Of a stretch of DNA of 64,000 nucleotides, positions 22,621-34,875 are shown piece after piece. The stretch lies in NCBI RefSeq assembly GCF_000247695.1, contig NW_004624732.1, positions 23,433,773-23,497,772 on the forward strand, written 5' to 3'. Below the pieces are notes generated by a model. That model was given only the letters and a program-made list of their open reading frames with translations. It was not told the origin of the DNA and ran no database searches. Position 1 is the stretch's first letter. Every line of letters begins with the position of its first letter. This DNA comes from Heterocephalus glaber. Lineage: Eukaryota > Chordata > Mammalia > Rodentia > Bathyergidae. A program made the position numbers and the translations under genes.

Positions 22621-22859
22621 CAGTGACTCAGGTCCAATATGGTTTGGGTCAAGTGGGCTTGTCCTTGCTGACATTTGACTCTGTGTTATGCTCCTTTCTT
22701 CCTCAAAGTGGAAACAGCAAGAAGGCCCAACAGTGCATTCCCTGGCAATTAGAGAGGCCCAGTCAACCAAATAAGGAGAGTTATCCAGGTTGCCATATAG
22801 GCAGTAGTTGGACAGGCAAAAGTGGGTGGAGATAGTTCACTTAGTGGGCCACTGTGGCA

Positions 22860-23918
22860 CATTCAAGGAAAAACGGGAGTAGCTTCAAGTAGGATACTGA
22901 CAGTGGGCAAATGGAGTACTCCCCAAGATTGCAACTGACAAGGCTTTGCGCTGGTGGAGGCCATGAATGAAGGGACATTGATTAGAAAAGGCACTCCCTG
23001 AGGACAGCATAGTTCCTCTAGCACCAGATCACATCAGGTGGATTTTACACCCCTGTATCCCCTGGGCCAAAGGCTTTGTGCAGTGCACAGACATCACATG
23101 CATTTGCAGCCTCCTTGTTCCCAGCCCAGCCCAGCCCAACAATCAAGAGTCCTCAGAGAGCAACAGTCAGGATGTATTCGGGTGTTGTGACAAAGTCCTT
23201 GGTGTGTTTAGGGAGCAGAATGAATGTGAACATCATAGTTAAAAGTCACAGAGGGAGGCAACATCTCCAGTAAGGCCTTCTCAAACCTCATCAAGAAAAA
23301 GATATTTTCCCTAAATATACAATTTAGAAAAAACTTCCCTTGAAAAGAGAGAACATTTCCAGAGCAGATAAAAATATCAGCCATGTATATAAGATCTGGA
23401 TGCAAGATACAATTCCCACATAAAAATTGGAGTAAATCACCATTATCAAATCCACCTTTTTTTCCCCATGAGAAAAAAGTTCATGATAATATGATGAGAA
23501 TTATATTGGCTGAAGGAAACTTTGATTAAGAAAGCAAATGCATACATCAGACCAAAAAAAAATTAGGAAGAATGTAAATGTTTCAGAAAATAGCCTGTGT
23601 CCCATATAATCTAAGTGAGAGATTTGTCAGAGGTCCCAGAAAACGCTTTGAGAATCTCCTGGATGATCAGGTACCTGAAGAAAAAGTCACAGGCTCTGGT
23701 GGCACCAGTTTCTAGGTACCCATGGCCCAAATGAACCAGTGCCAACCATGCAAGGTTATGACATCAGCAACAAGGTCCCTCCATTGGACTAGATCCATCC
23801 TGACAGCAAACCCCCCACAAGAGCAAGGCTGAATGTGTCCTGGTGTTTTCGTGCTAGACAATGCCTTGTGCCCAGGTTAGGATCCTCAGCATCCTGTCAG
23901 ACAGCAAGTGTTATCAAG
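22860..23918. other. Intergenic, no feature recognised
   Basis: No repeat core, RNA gene or exon was identified. Confidence 0.4.
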
Positions 23919-23927
23919 ATGTTCCAG

Positions 23928-24096
23928 TGGTTTCGCCACCTGCTGCACAAGTGCAAGGACTCAAGTTTGATCCCCGGTACCAGGAAAAAAAAAAAAATTT
24001 GGGGGCCGGGGATTTAGCTCAGTGGTTTTGCCACCTACTGCACAAGCGCAAGGACCCAAGTTCGATCCCCAGTCCCTGGTACAAAAAAAAAAAAAA
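23928..24096 (+). mobile_element. Second ID pair flanked by one duplication
   Basis: A 5'-truncated ID (from 23928) with an A tail is followed by a full ID (from about 24003). atgttccag flanks the pair at 23919-23927 and 24097-24105. Confidence 0.88.
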
Positions 24097-24397
24097 ATGT
24101 TCCAGGGACCAGTTCTAGCAAAGAGAATCCTCTCTCCTCCCCACCACCACCAAAAAATGTGAGACAGAACCTCCCGAGGAATCCTCTCCATGGGGTCATC
24201 ACTGGCCCATCACGTTCTCCAGTGCAAAGAAAAGTTTGTGTCAATGGCACTAGATTGCATCTTCCATCTACACAACCTGGTAACATAAGTGAGTCACCTT
24301 CCAAGTTCACTCCACATTGCACTGAGCCCAATTCTGAAGATTCAGAACCACATCAAGGAGATTTAAAGTGGTTGAGTAAAGACTGACAGCAAATTAC

Positions 24398-26515
24398 TGC
24401 CTCTTAAAGCAGGAACAAGACAAAGATGTCCACTGTCACCACTCTTATTCAGTATAGTTATGGAAACGTTAGCCAGAGCAATTATACAAGAGAAAGAAAA
24501 GGAATAAGAATAGGACAGGGAGAAGTTAAATTATCATTATTTGCAGATGACATGATACTCTACATAGAAGACCCCAAAAGCTCAACCAAAAGACTTCAAG
24601 ATTTAATGACCAAATTCAGTAGCAAAGCTGGATATAAAGTCTACTTGAAAATAAACAGCATTCTTGTACACTAGCAACAAGCTCACTGAGAGTTAAATTG
24701 GGGAAACAACACCTTTCACAATAGCATCCAAAAAAAGAAACACCTAGAATCAACCTAACAAAGTAAAAGACCTTTACATTGAAAACTACAGTACTCTGAA
24801 AAAGGAGATCAAAAAGTATCAGAAAATGGGAAGATATCACTTGTGCTTAGATAGGAAGAACCAAAATAGTGAAAATGGCCATATTCCCAAAATTGTTATA
24901 CAGATTTAATGCAATCCCAATCAAAATACCAATAGCATATTGCACAGAATTAGAGAAAACAATCCTAAAACTCATTTGGAACCAAAAGAGGCCTAGAATA
25001 GCAGAAGCAATTCTGGGCAACAAAGGCAAGGCAGGGAGCATCACAATCTCTGACTCAAAATTATACTACAAAGCTACTGTGATTAAAAATAGAATGATAC
25101 TAGCAAAAAAAAAAAAAGACCCAAAGATCAAGGGAACAGACAAGAAGATGCACAAACAACTCCAAACACACTCAGTTACCTTATCTTTGACAAAGGAGCC
25201 AAACATCCTCACTGGAGGAAAGATAGCCTCTTTAATAAATGGTGCTGGAAAAACTGGCTTTCCACATGCCAAAAATTGAAACCAGACTCAAATATTTCAC
25301 CATGCGCCAAACTAAAATCTAAATGGATAAGATCTAAATATTAAAAACAAACACTAAATCTGCTGGACGATAGAATAGGTAGAACTCTTGAAAACACACA
25401 TGTAGGCAAAGACTTTATGAACAAAACCCCAATCACACAGGAAATATCACAAAGAATCAATAACGGATCTCATCTTATTAAAAAGCTTCTGCACAGAAAG
25501 AGAAACCACCAACAAAATAAAGAGAACCTACAATGGGGAAAAAATTTTTACCAGCTGTTCCTCAAACTATCTAAAATATATAAAGAACTTTTAAAAATCA
25601 GACCCCCCAAATTTAAAGACCCAATCAAAGTGGGCATCTGAAATGAACAGACATTTCTCAGACAAAGAAGTAAAAGCAGCAAATAAACATGAAAAAACAT
25701 TCAACATCACTGATCATTAGAGAGATGTAGATGAAAACAACATTGAGATTCCATCTCCCAAAAGAATGGCTGTTATCAAGAAATCAACCAATAACAAATG
25801 CTGGCAGGGCTGTGGGGAGAAAGGAACCCTTCTCCTCTGTTGATGGGAGTGCAGACTGGTGCAACCACTATGGAAATCAGTGTGCAGATTCCTCAAAGAA
25901 CTAGGATTAGAGGTCCCATTTGACCCAGCTATTCCCCTGTTGGGTATCTTCCCAAAAAAATTTAAAGCATCATACCACAGTGATGTATGCGCACCCATGT
26001 TTATAGCAGCACAGTTTATAATAGCTAGATTTTGTAAATAGTCCAAATGCCATCAACCAATGAATAGATAAAGAAGATGTGGGGTTTTTTATACAATGGA
26101 GCACTACTATGCTAAAAGGGAGATAAACTTCAGACATTTCTAGGTAAATGCATGCACCTTAAGCCCACACTCTCAAGTGAAATAAATAGGACACACATTT
26201 AAATACCACAATGTTTCTCTGGTGTGAGAAAGCAAAAGGGTAAATAAGGACCAAAATGTATAATAGGTATTGGGAAATGGGAAGAAATTGTTCAATTGAG
26301 AAAGGGAACGGGGGGAGGGGGAGGGAGAAAAGAAGAAAAGGAAACAAAAAAGAATAGAAGGAAAAAATGGAAACAAAGCTTTTGTAAATGAGGAAGAGAA
26401 GAGGGGTTGAAGGGAGAGAGAAAAAAGAAGAATCAAGATTTATCATTGCAAATTCCATATGATGAATGTTATTATGTATATCTAAAATGTACCAGTAAAA
26501 TTAATTTTTTAAAAC
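24398..26515 (+). mobile_element. L1 ORF2 3' half and 3'UTR, 5'-truncated
   Basis: Reverse-transcriptase sequence is present, including a FADDMILYIE motif near 24536-24570. It continues through 'ccaatcaaaataccaatagc' and the C-terminal 'atggaaatcagtgtgcagat' region into a G/A-rich 3'UTR and 'aaaatgtaccagtaaaatt'. Several frameshifts and stops show it is dead. Confidence 0.88.
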
Positions 26516-26985
26516 TATACCCTCTTTAGGACCTGGAATTGAGACACCTGGAAAACAATTTAGTAGGGGGAAAAGTAGATCTCTGGGAAATAAGAAAGAG
26601 CTGATGGGAAAACTAGAAACTACTGAGAAACAGAAAAACTAAAAACAATACAGACAAAAGAATGAAGCAGTCTAGAACACTAACTCCAGCTCCCAAGAAG
26701 GAAGCCTGACTGGTAACACAAGATAAGGCCAGAGAGGGTCAGCAGCTCCAAGGAGAAACAACAGACTGGGCCAACATCACTAGCCCCAAGAAAAGCACTG
26801 ATTATTGTGAACTGCATAAACAGAGTGAGCTTTTACTATGAAACTTACTCCTTCCACATGGCAGGCTAGAGCTGGAAAAGACATCCAGGGCAGCACCCAC
26901 CATATTTAACAGAATTTAATCAGAAGCCATTTAGGGAAGGGGGTAATTGCCTAAGACTGAGCTGCAGAACAATTACACTTCAGGG

Positions 26986-27064
26986 CTGGGGATTTAGCTC
27001 AGTGGTTCCGCTGCCTGCCTCACAAGCTCAAGGTCCTGAGTTTGGTCCCCGATACCAAAAAAAA
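26986..27064 (+). mobile_element. Young ID SINE with 20-base duplication
   Basis: The flank from agaacaattacac to ttcaggg occurs at 26966-26985 and 27065-27084 without a mismatch. The body matches the window's youngest ID type. Confidence 0.93.
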
Positions 27065-27954
27065 AGAACAATTACACTTCAGGGTCTCTGGAGTCACACT
27101 ACCACAGGGACTGGGTGGGAGATAGTCACAAAACACAATCACAAAGAAGGCACAGAATAGATACAGACCACCTGAGCAGTTTGAGCTCAGGCAGGAAAGG
27201 ATACAGGTTTCTACTCTCCATGGTGAGAAGCCAGCCTGGTCATGTGTGATTTTTGGAGGATGGCTGGGTCTGAAAGTGCAGTCATTAAGTCCTTACCCTT
27301 CTGCTTATCTTCCTGCCCTGCTTCACATACCCAGCACAGAAATCAGTGGTCTGTTTGCTTTCCTCATCTGCCAATGTGATCACAGATACATGTCAGCTTG
27401 GATGGTTGCCACAGCCTGGGGTGTGTGGACAGAGGGGCTTCTAGAGCAAGGGGAACCTCACAAACCCAGGCCAAAATGCTAGGCAGAGGAGTAATGTCTT
27501 GATATAGAAACTGGGAGTGGCTGGAGCCAATATAGCCCTAGTGTGGACAATATTGACTGAACATGCCCAGCAGGAAAGACATGAAAAGACTCAACATTCA
27601 CACACAAAAATGTGTGTGTGGAAACAAAATAGGGCAAAATTACTCAATATGCCTCCTTCATATCTGATGGATTCCAATACTGCAAACACTGGAAAGAAGC
27701 CGCTCATTTTAAAACACAGAAGAATTTTTTACACTCATTTGTGTTTTTCTTCATCTTTTTTTTAGGACTTGGGGGGGGGTTACCTTTTTCTGTCTTTCTT
27801 TTTTCTTTTTACTATTTGTTCTTTTCTATTACTTTTATTAAATTATTTATCACTTTTCTCTCTATCTCATCTTCCTTTTATTTTTTCAATTTTACTTCTT
27901 TCATTTTGCCTTCCCTTCTCCCTCCATTTTTATCGGCATTATTATCAAGATTTT

Positions 27955-28105
27955 TTTGTTTTTTTGGAGGCAAGGTCTCACTATATATTCCAAGCTGGCA
28001 TCAAACTCACTATGTAGCCCAGGATGCCTTCAAATGAATGGTGATCCTCCTGCCTCAGCCTCCAAGTTCTAGGATTATAGGCATGCACTGCCACACCCAG
28101 CAATC
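27955..28105 (-). mobile_element. B1-type SINE, antisense
   Basis: 'aaggtctcactatatattcc' to 'catgcactgccacacccagc'. Confidence 0.83.
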
Positions 28106-28146
28106 TATCGAGCATTACTAATCATATATACATATATATATATATA

Positions 28147-28219
28147 TACTGGGGATCGAACTCGGGACCTTGCACTTGCGAGGCAGGCACTGGAAGCACT
28201 GAGCTAAATCCCTGGCCCA
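28147..28219 (-). mobile_element. ID SINE, antisense, after an AT tract
   Basis: The body 'ctggggatcgaactcgggac' to 'gagctaaatccctggccc' follows a (TA)n tract at 28123-28147. Confidence 0.9.
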
Positions 28220-29846
28220 ATCATTATTAATCTTTAGATATTTAGTTGACTCAGCTATTATTGTTGAATTATTTTCTATCCTCAATAGTAGTAATAGTTG
28301 TTGCATTTACTAAATATTTACTAGATATCAATATTTGATTTGTCTTAGGGCCAATATTATTATTTCGGATCTCTTTTCTATTATTAAATTGTTAAGGCTA
28401 ATAGAGCTATTATTGGTTCTCATGGTATCATATCCAGTTTGTCTTTGAATCTATTGTTGTTATTGATTCCATTGCTAATGCCAGGGGGGCATGATTGTTG
28501 CTATTAATTGATTTTACTGTATGCAAAAATCTGGTTTGTCTTTTGTCAATAGATTTTTGACTTACTTCCAAATCATTGGGTTATTATACCAGTGTGCCAA
28601 TTATAACACACACTCCCCTCCCAAAGTTAACAAAGGTGGTTTCATGTTGAAACAGACATAAAGGCTTATAGTTAGGCATGCCCAGAATGTATCATTGGAA
28701 AACAAACACTAACTAGAGATTTGCAAACTAGCAACAAAGTCTTTCACTATGATCAATGCTCACCTCAGCAAAATAAATAAATAAATAAAAATACAGAAGA
28801 AATGAGGCCAAAAAAATGCTTCCAAAAACTCCCAACTCCCCCAAAGCTGACCCATGGGGCATTAATGGGGGGAATCAAAAGTGAGATGGCTGAATGATAT
28901 CAAGTTATAAAGGAGGAGATAAAATAAAACATAGATCAATAAAGTGCTTGACAAACTCAAAGCTGATATAACTTAATAAACAAAATGATCAATGAGCTTA
29001 TTTCTGTAAGCTTTACTAATTTAAAGCTAGCTGAAAAGATGGTGGAGTAGTGAATAGGAAAGAAACAGCCTCTCCAAGATTTAGTGTTCAGAGCTAGAAC
29101 ATAGCAATGTGAGGAAGAGAAGAAAGAGGGAAGTGGGTCCCTACCCTAACTCTTAAGGACATTCATGAAAGACATAATGAGGACTACAACTCCATAAACA
29201 CCAGTAGAATGAATCCACCAGGCAAGGCAAGCAATTAAACAGAGGGGAAAAAATAAGGGAACCAACAATGGGAAAATAACATGACAAGGATAAGTCAATA
29301 CATGTCAGTTATAACCATCAATGTAAGTGGTCTCAATTCACTAATCAAAAGAAACAAACTGGTAGAATGGATCAAGAAGCAAGATTCAACAATATGACGC
29401 ATACAAGAAACATTTAATTCATAGACTGAAAGTCAAATGATGGAAAATAATACTCCATGTGACAGGAACATGGAGAAAAGCATGGGTAACTGTTCTATTT
29501 GCAGACAAAGCAGATTTCAAGCCAAGACTGATTAAGACAGACAAAGAAGGTCACTCCATCCTTGTAAAGGGAACAATCCAAGAGGAAGAGATAACAATAA
29601 TAAATATATTTGCACCAAATACCAGTGCACCCAACTATATAAAACAAATATTAATGGACATGAAAAATCATATAACCACTAATACAATTCTAATGGGGGG
29701 GTCCTCACTACTCTACTATCACAAATAGACAGATCAACTAGGCAAAAAAATCAAAAAAGAAATATCAGAACCAAATCAAATTTTTGAACAAGTGAACAGT
29801 ATATGTCTACAGAGTGTTCCATCTCACATTAGAATACACACTCTTG

Positions 29847-29938
29847 GGCCAGGGATTTAGGTCAGTGGTCATTGCGCACCTGCCTCACAAGCACAAGGTC
29901 CTGAGTTCTATCCCAGGTACCAAAAAGAAAAAAAAAAG
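29847..29938 (+). mobile_element. ID SINE inserted in L1
   Basis: agaatacaca flanks it at 29831-29840 and 29951-29960, with neighbouring L1 bases also repeated. Confidence 0.9.
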
Positions 29939-30186
29939 TAAAATAATTGAAGAATACACATTCTTCTCAGCTACACATGGGACATTATCCAAAATAGACC
30001 ACATAATAGCTCATAGAATGTGTTTAAGTAAATGGAAATGAATTGAAATTATCCCACACATATTATCAGATCATAGTGCAATGAAACTAGCAATCAGTGG
30101 CAAAAGAAACCACCGAGATTATGGAAATGCAGGTACATTAAACAATACTGGGTTTTTGTTTGTTTGTTTTTTGTTTTGTTTTGTTT

Positions 30187-30262
30187 TTGGTACCAGGGAT
30201 CGAACTCAGGACCTTGCACTTGCAAGGCAGGCGCAGTGCCACTGAGCTAAATCCCCAGCCCT
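30187..30262 (-). mobile_element. ID SINE inserted in L1, antisense
   Basis: A (TTTG)n/T tail precedes 'ggtaccagggatcgaactca' to 'taaatccccagccc'. Confidence 0.9.
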
Positions 30263-31269
30263 AAAAAGCACTGTTTTAAATAATCAGTGGATTGCAAAAG
30301 AAATCAAGGAAGAAACAAGACAGTTCCTAGAATCAAACAATAATGCCAATATAACATATCAGAACTTTTGGGGCACAAATCCAAAACTAATAAAAGGAAG
30401 GAAATTATAAAAGCATAGCAGAATTAATGAAACTGAAACAAAAAATTCAAAGACTCGATAGATCAAAGAAGAGTTTCTTTCAAACAATAAACAAAATACA
30501 CAAGCCATTAGCCAATCTTACCCAAAAAAAGGAACAAAGAAACCAATATCAATGCAATTAGAAGCAAGGTGAAATTACAACACACCACCAAAAACTAGGG
30601 GATTTTTAATAATTATTTCTAAAACATTTCTGATAAATTGGAGAATCCAGAAGAAATGAATAGATTCCTAGGTACATATGAACTACCAAAACTGAACCAA
30701 GAAGATACAAAAACTCTGAGTAACCCAATAACAGGCAACAAAATTGAGGCAGTAATAAAAAACATACCAACTAAGAAATGCCCAAGACCCAGTGAATTGA
30801 CTGATGAATTCTACAAGAATGTCTGGGACAATCTAACAATAATATTCCTCCAAGTCTCTAATGAAATTGAAAGGGAAGACATACTCCTAAAGTCATTCCT
30901 GGAAGCTACCCATACCTTGATTCCAAAATCTGACTTAGAAAGAGAACTGCAGGCCAATCTCTTTAATGAACGTAGTTGCAAAAATCCTCAACAAGATACT
31001 GTACTGGCAAACAGAATGCAAAAATGCATTTTAAAAATCATATATTACAATGAAGTAGACTTCATCCCAGGGATGCAAAGATAATTCAACAAATGCAAAT
31101 CTCTAAATGAAATATATCACTTAAACAGAAGCAAGGACAAATATCACATAATCATCTCAACAGATCAGCAAAAGCCATTGCCAAAATACAACATTCATTC
31201 ATAATTTTTAAAAAACTGGAGAAAATAAATATAGGAGGGTCTTTTCTCAATCTGATAAAAATCATTTAT

Positions 31270-31425
31270 TGAGCCAGGCCTAGTGGGACACGTGTGTAAT
31301 CCCAACACTGAGGAAGTTGAGGCAGGAGGATTCCCATAAGTTCAAGGCCAACCTGGGCTACGTAGTGAGTTCAAGACAAGTTTGAATGACAAGGTGAGAC
31401 CCTGTCTCAAATAACAAAAAAGCCA
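31270..31425 (+). mobile_element. B1-type SINE inserted in L1
   Basis: 'gccaggcctagtgggacacg' to 'gagaccctgtctcaaata' lies between two L1 segments. Confidence 0.85.
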
Positions 31426-32530
31426 TATATTACAAGTCTACTGTCAATATAATAATAAATGGAGAAAAACTGAAATTTTTTCTTCTTAAATTAAGACAAG
31501 ACAAAGATGTCCATTTTCACCACTCTCGTCCAACATAGTACTTGAATCATTAGCCAGAACAATCAGGCAAGAGAAAAATAAAAGGGATACATATAGGAAA
31601 GGCAGAAGTCAAACTATCCTTATTTACAGATGATATGAGCCTTTACATGGAAGAACCAAAAAATGCCCAAAAGACTTAGAATGAATAAAAAAAAATTCAG
31701 AAGTTAGCAAGATACAAAATCACCACATAAACAACAGTAGTGTTCCTGTACCCCAATAATGAACCCATTGAGAAAGAAATTAGAAAAACAATCCCATTGA
31801 CAATATCAAGAAAAATTAAATATTTGGGAATTAACCTAGCAAAGGAAGTGAAAGACATCAATAATGAAAACTGCAGTACTCTTAAAAAGAGATTGAAGAG
31901 GACATCAGAAGATGGAAAGATATCCCTGCTCCTGGGTAGTCAAAACCAGTATTGTCAAAATGGCCATACTTTCTAATACTGATTTAATGCAATTCCAATC
32001 AAAATACTAATATCATTCCTCAAAGAACTAGGGGGAAAATCCTAAAACTCATGTAGAACCAAAATAATTCTGAGTAACAAGATGAAAGCAGTAGGCATCA
32101 TAATCCCAGATTTCAAGTTATATTACAAAATTACAGTGATTAAAAACAGCCTGATACTGGTATAACAACAGACATGTGGATCAATGGAACAGAGGAAAGG
32201 ATGCAGAAACACTCCAGGCATGTTCAGCCATCTGATCTTTGATAAAAGGGCCAAAAACATACACTGGAAGAAAGATAGCTTCCTTAACAAATGGTGCTGG
32301 GAAATTTTGCTATCCAAATGCAGAAGACTGAATCTAGACCCATCTCTCTCACAATGTGCTAACCTAAAACTGAAATGAATTAAAGATCTAAATGCTAAAA
32401 CAGAAATACTTAATCTACTGGAAGATAAAATAGGTGAAACTCTTAAGGAGATAGACATAGTCAAGGACTTTCTGAACAGAACCACAGTTGCACAAGAAAT
32501 AACATCAAGAATCAACAAATGGGATAATAT

Positions 32531-33165
32531 TATGATAGGCAGCTAAGTTAAATAGAAATTAATATACAGTCAGAGAGGCGTGGGCCCTCGAGGAAATCAG
32601 CACAAAAAAATAAAGACATTAGAATTGTGACTGGAGATAAATCTGAAGAGAATCGGGTTTCAGGATGAAAAGCAATAGCCAGGGCTGCATGTCTTCCTAG
32701 AGATAAATGGCATCTTGAGAGTATACTGTAATTAGCACTACTTGGCCTGGTGGGCCCAGTTAGACACAGACTCATAGGTGGGTGACCAGAACTTCTGGGT
32801 CCATACTTCTCTTCCTTCCTAAAAATGCCTTTGTTCTTTCCATGTACATTTGCCTCATGACTTGTTTCCCTACTGGATCAATATTAACTAAATAGCTATC
32901 CTTATAATCTGATAGGTTGATTGTAGTCTGATTCACATTGTACCTCACATTGTGATTGTGATGTATAAATTACCCCTGACAAAGGGCCTTGGTGGCCACC
33001 CATTTGGGACCCTTCTTGGAAATCCAGGAGCTATTCTTCTTCTTATTTCCAATAAAACTCTCCTAACTTCTTCCTCCTTTGGTTTGCGACTTCATTCCTT
33101 GATGTTATGAGACCATGAACTCAGCATATTCCTAACCTAACTCAGGTTAGGAGTTGTATTTGTCC
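32531..33165 (+). mobile_element. Solo LTR-like insert in the L1
   Basis: L1 homology stops after 'gggataatat' (32530) and resumes at 'catcaaattaaaaagc'. The insert has a TATA-like gtataaatt near 32963 and AATAAA near 33052, followed by pyrimidine-rich sequence, as in a retroviral U3-R-U5. No internal retroviral genes are present. Confidence 0.6.
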
Positions 33166-34170
33166 TATATCATCATCAAATTAAAAAGCTTCTGCAAAGC
33201 AAAGGAAACAACATAGTGAAGACACAATCTACAAAATGGGAAAAAATTTTGCCAGCTATTCCTTTGGACAGTGGACTACTATCTAGAATATATAAAGAAC
33301 CCAAAAAATTAGACTCCCCAAAACAAAAGACTCAATCAAGAAATGGCCAACTGAAATGAACAGACACTTCTCAGAAGAAGTACAAATCACTGATATATAC
33401 ATGAAAAAATATTCAACATCTTTAGCTATTGCACAAATGCAAAATAAAACAACGCTGATATTCCATCTTACTCCAGAAAGAACGGCTATCATCAAGAAAT
33501 CAAATAATAACAAATACTGGTGAGGTGACAGGGAAAAGTAACCCTTCTATATTGTTGATGGGAATGTAAATTAGTACAGCCACTCTGTAAATCAGTATGG
33601 AGATTCCTCAAAAATCTAAAAAGAGAAATTCCATTCAACCCAGCTATTCCCCTTGTATCTTCCCGAAAGAGTTAAAGACATCATGTTACAGCCATGCATG
33701 CATACCTATGTTTATAGCAGCACAATTCACAATATCTAAATATTGGAAACAGCCTATATATCCATCAACAGGTTAATGAATAAAGAAAGTGAGGTATTTA
33801 TACACAATGGAGTACTACTCCGCCATAAAGATGGATAAATTTGATTCATTTGTAGGAAAATAGATGCATCCTGTGACCATAATGCTAAGTGAAATAATTC
33901 AGACACATGGGTTTAAATATCACATGGTTTCTTTTATATGAGAAAACTAAATTACAAATAAATTGAGGAGCAAAATTAAAGATAGATATTAGAAAACAGG
34001 ATAGATATTTTGCAAAAGGGAATAGATCAAAGGCAGAAGTGGAGGAGGAGAAGGTGATGAAAAAAGAATTATGGTATGTTATGTACATGTCCCAACTCTC
34101 TGCAATGAATGTAATCGTTATGTACTGCAAACTTATACTAATAAAAATATACAATAAATTTTTTTTAATC

Positions 34171-34720
34171 CCTTACCAAGAGAGAGTTACAACAAAAACT
34201 ACCACCACAACAAAATTTTCTTCTACTAGAATGATTCTGGTATTTCCTCCTTTAGTTTTGGTACTGTTCAGTGATTATACAATAGCTCACATGGAAGTGT
34301 GATAAAATTATAATTTGTAGGCTGTTTTATAACCATAGATTGTTTATATGTGAATTTCGCTAGTTTATCATTATGTAATCATGCAATCAATCAAGTAACT
34401 GTAGTATTTTTGGAGTTGTTACCAGTTTCATTAAGATAATCCAAAAACATTGGAATAATTTTTTGTCTTCTGAAATATTTTTCCTCATTTAGATTGCTTT
34501 TAAGTGTTTATATAACAGTTTACATAGAAATGTAGGATTATAATTCTTTGGAAATGTTTTATAAATTTACATTATAGAATTATTAATCTATAGCTGTTAA
34601 TCTAAGCTGTTTCAATCTTGTTTGATTTCTACATAGTGAAGACACGTCACTTTTATTGGTAGTTAGCAAAGTCTTTGTGTTGATCTAGAAACACAGAAGT
34701 TTTTGGTCTTCTAAACTAAC
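34171..34720. other. Intergenic, no feature recognised
   Basis: AT-rich unique sequence. Confidence 0.4.
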
Positions 34721-34724
34721 TTTG

Positions 34725-34875
34725 ACCCAGGTCTGGTGGCTCGCACCTGGAATCCCAGCACTTGGGACGCTGAAGCATGAGGATCCCCATGAATTCAAGG
34801 CCTGGGTGGACAACATAGTGAGTTCAAGGCCAACCTGAATTACATAGTAAGACCCTGTCTCACAAAACAAAAAAT
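34725..34875 (+). mobile_element. B1-type SINE
   Basis: The duplicated 'gttcaaggccaacctgaatt' body has a tail of AAAAC/AAAAT units. Confidence 0.85.

Larger units (their letters stand above)
26530..29030 (+). mobile_element. Probable 5' region and ORF1 relic of the following L1
   Basis: Directly after the preceding L1 tail comes GA-rich sequence of L1 5' style. Around 28920-29010 is ORF1-like text ('aagtgcttgacaaactcaaa'). An ID (26985-27064), a B1 (27955-28105) and another ID (28147-28219) have inserted. The assignment to the same L1 is inferred from position and orientation. Confidence 0.45.
29030..34170 (+). mobile_element. Long degenerate L1 (ORF2 and 3'UTR)
   Basis: ORF2 opens near 29282 with an endonuclease-type frame (tracts reading MSVITINVSGLNSL). 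Reverse-transcriptase sequence follows near 31600, then the C-terminal region and a 3'UTR ending 'actaataaaaatatac'. Inserts are ID + (29847-29938), ID - (30187-30262), B1 + (31270-31425) and an LTR-like segment (about 32531-33165). Multiple stops make it non-functional. Confidence 0.85.

Noticed and set aside
24869..25279. 136-codon ORF as a cellular gene
   Set aside because: Its protein is the L1 ORF2 segment after the reverse-transcriptase domain.
30638..31084. 148-codon ORF as a cellular gene
   Set aside because: It is L1 ORF2 text in a copy with stops and frameshifts on either side.
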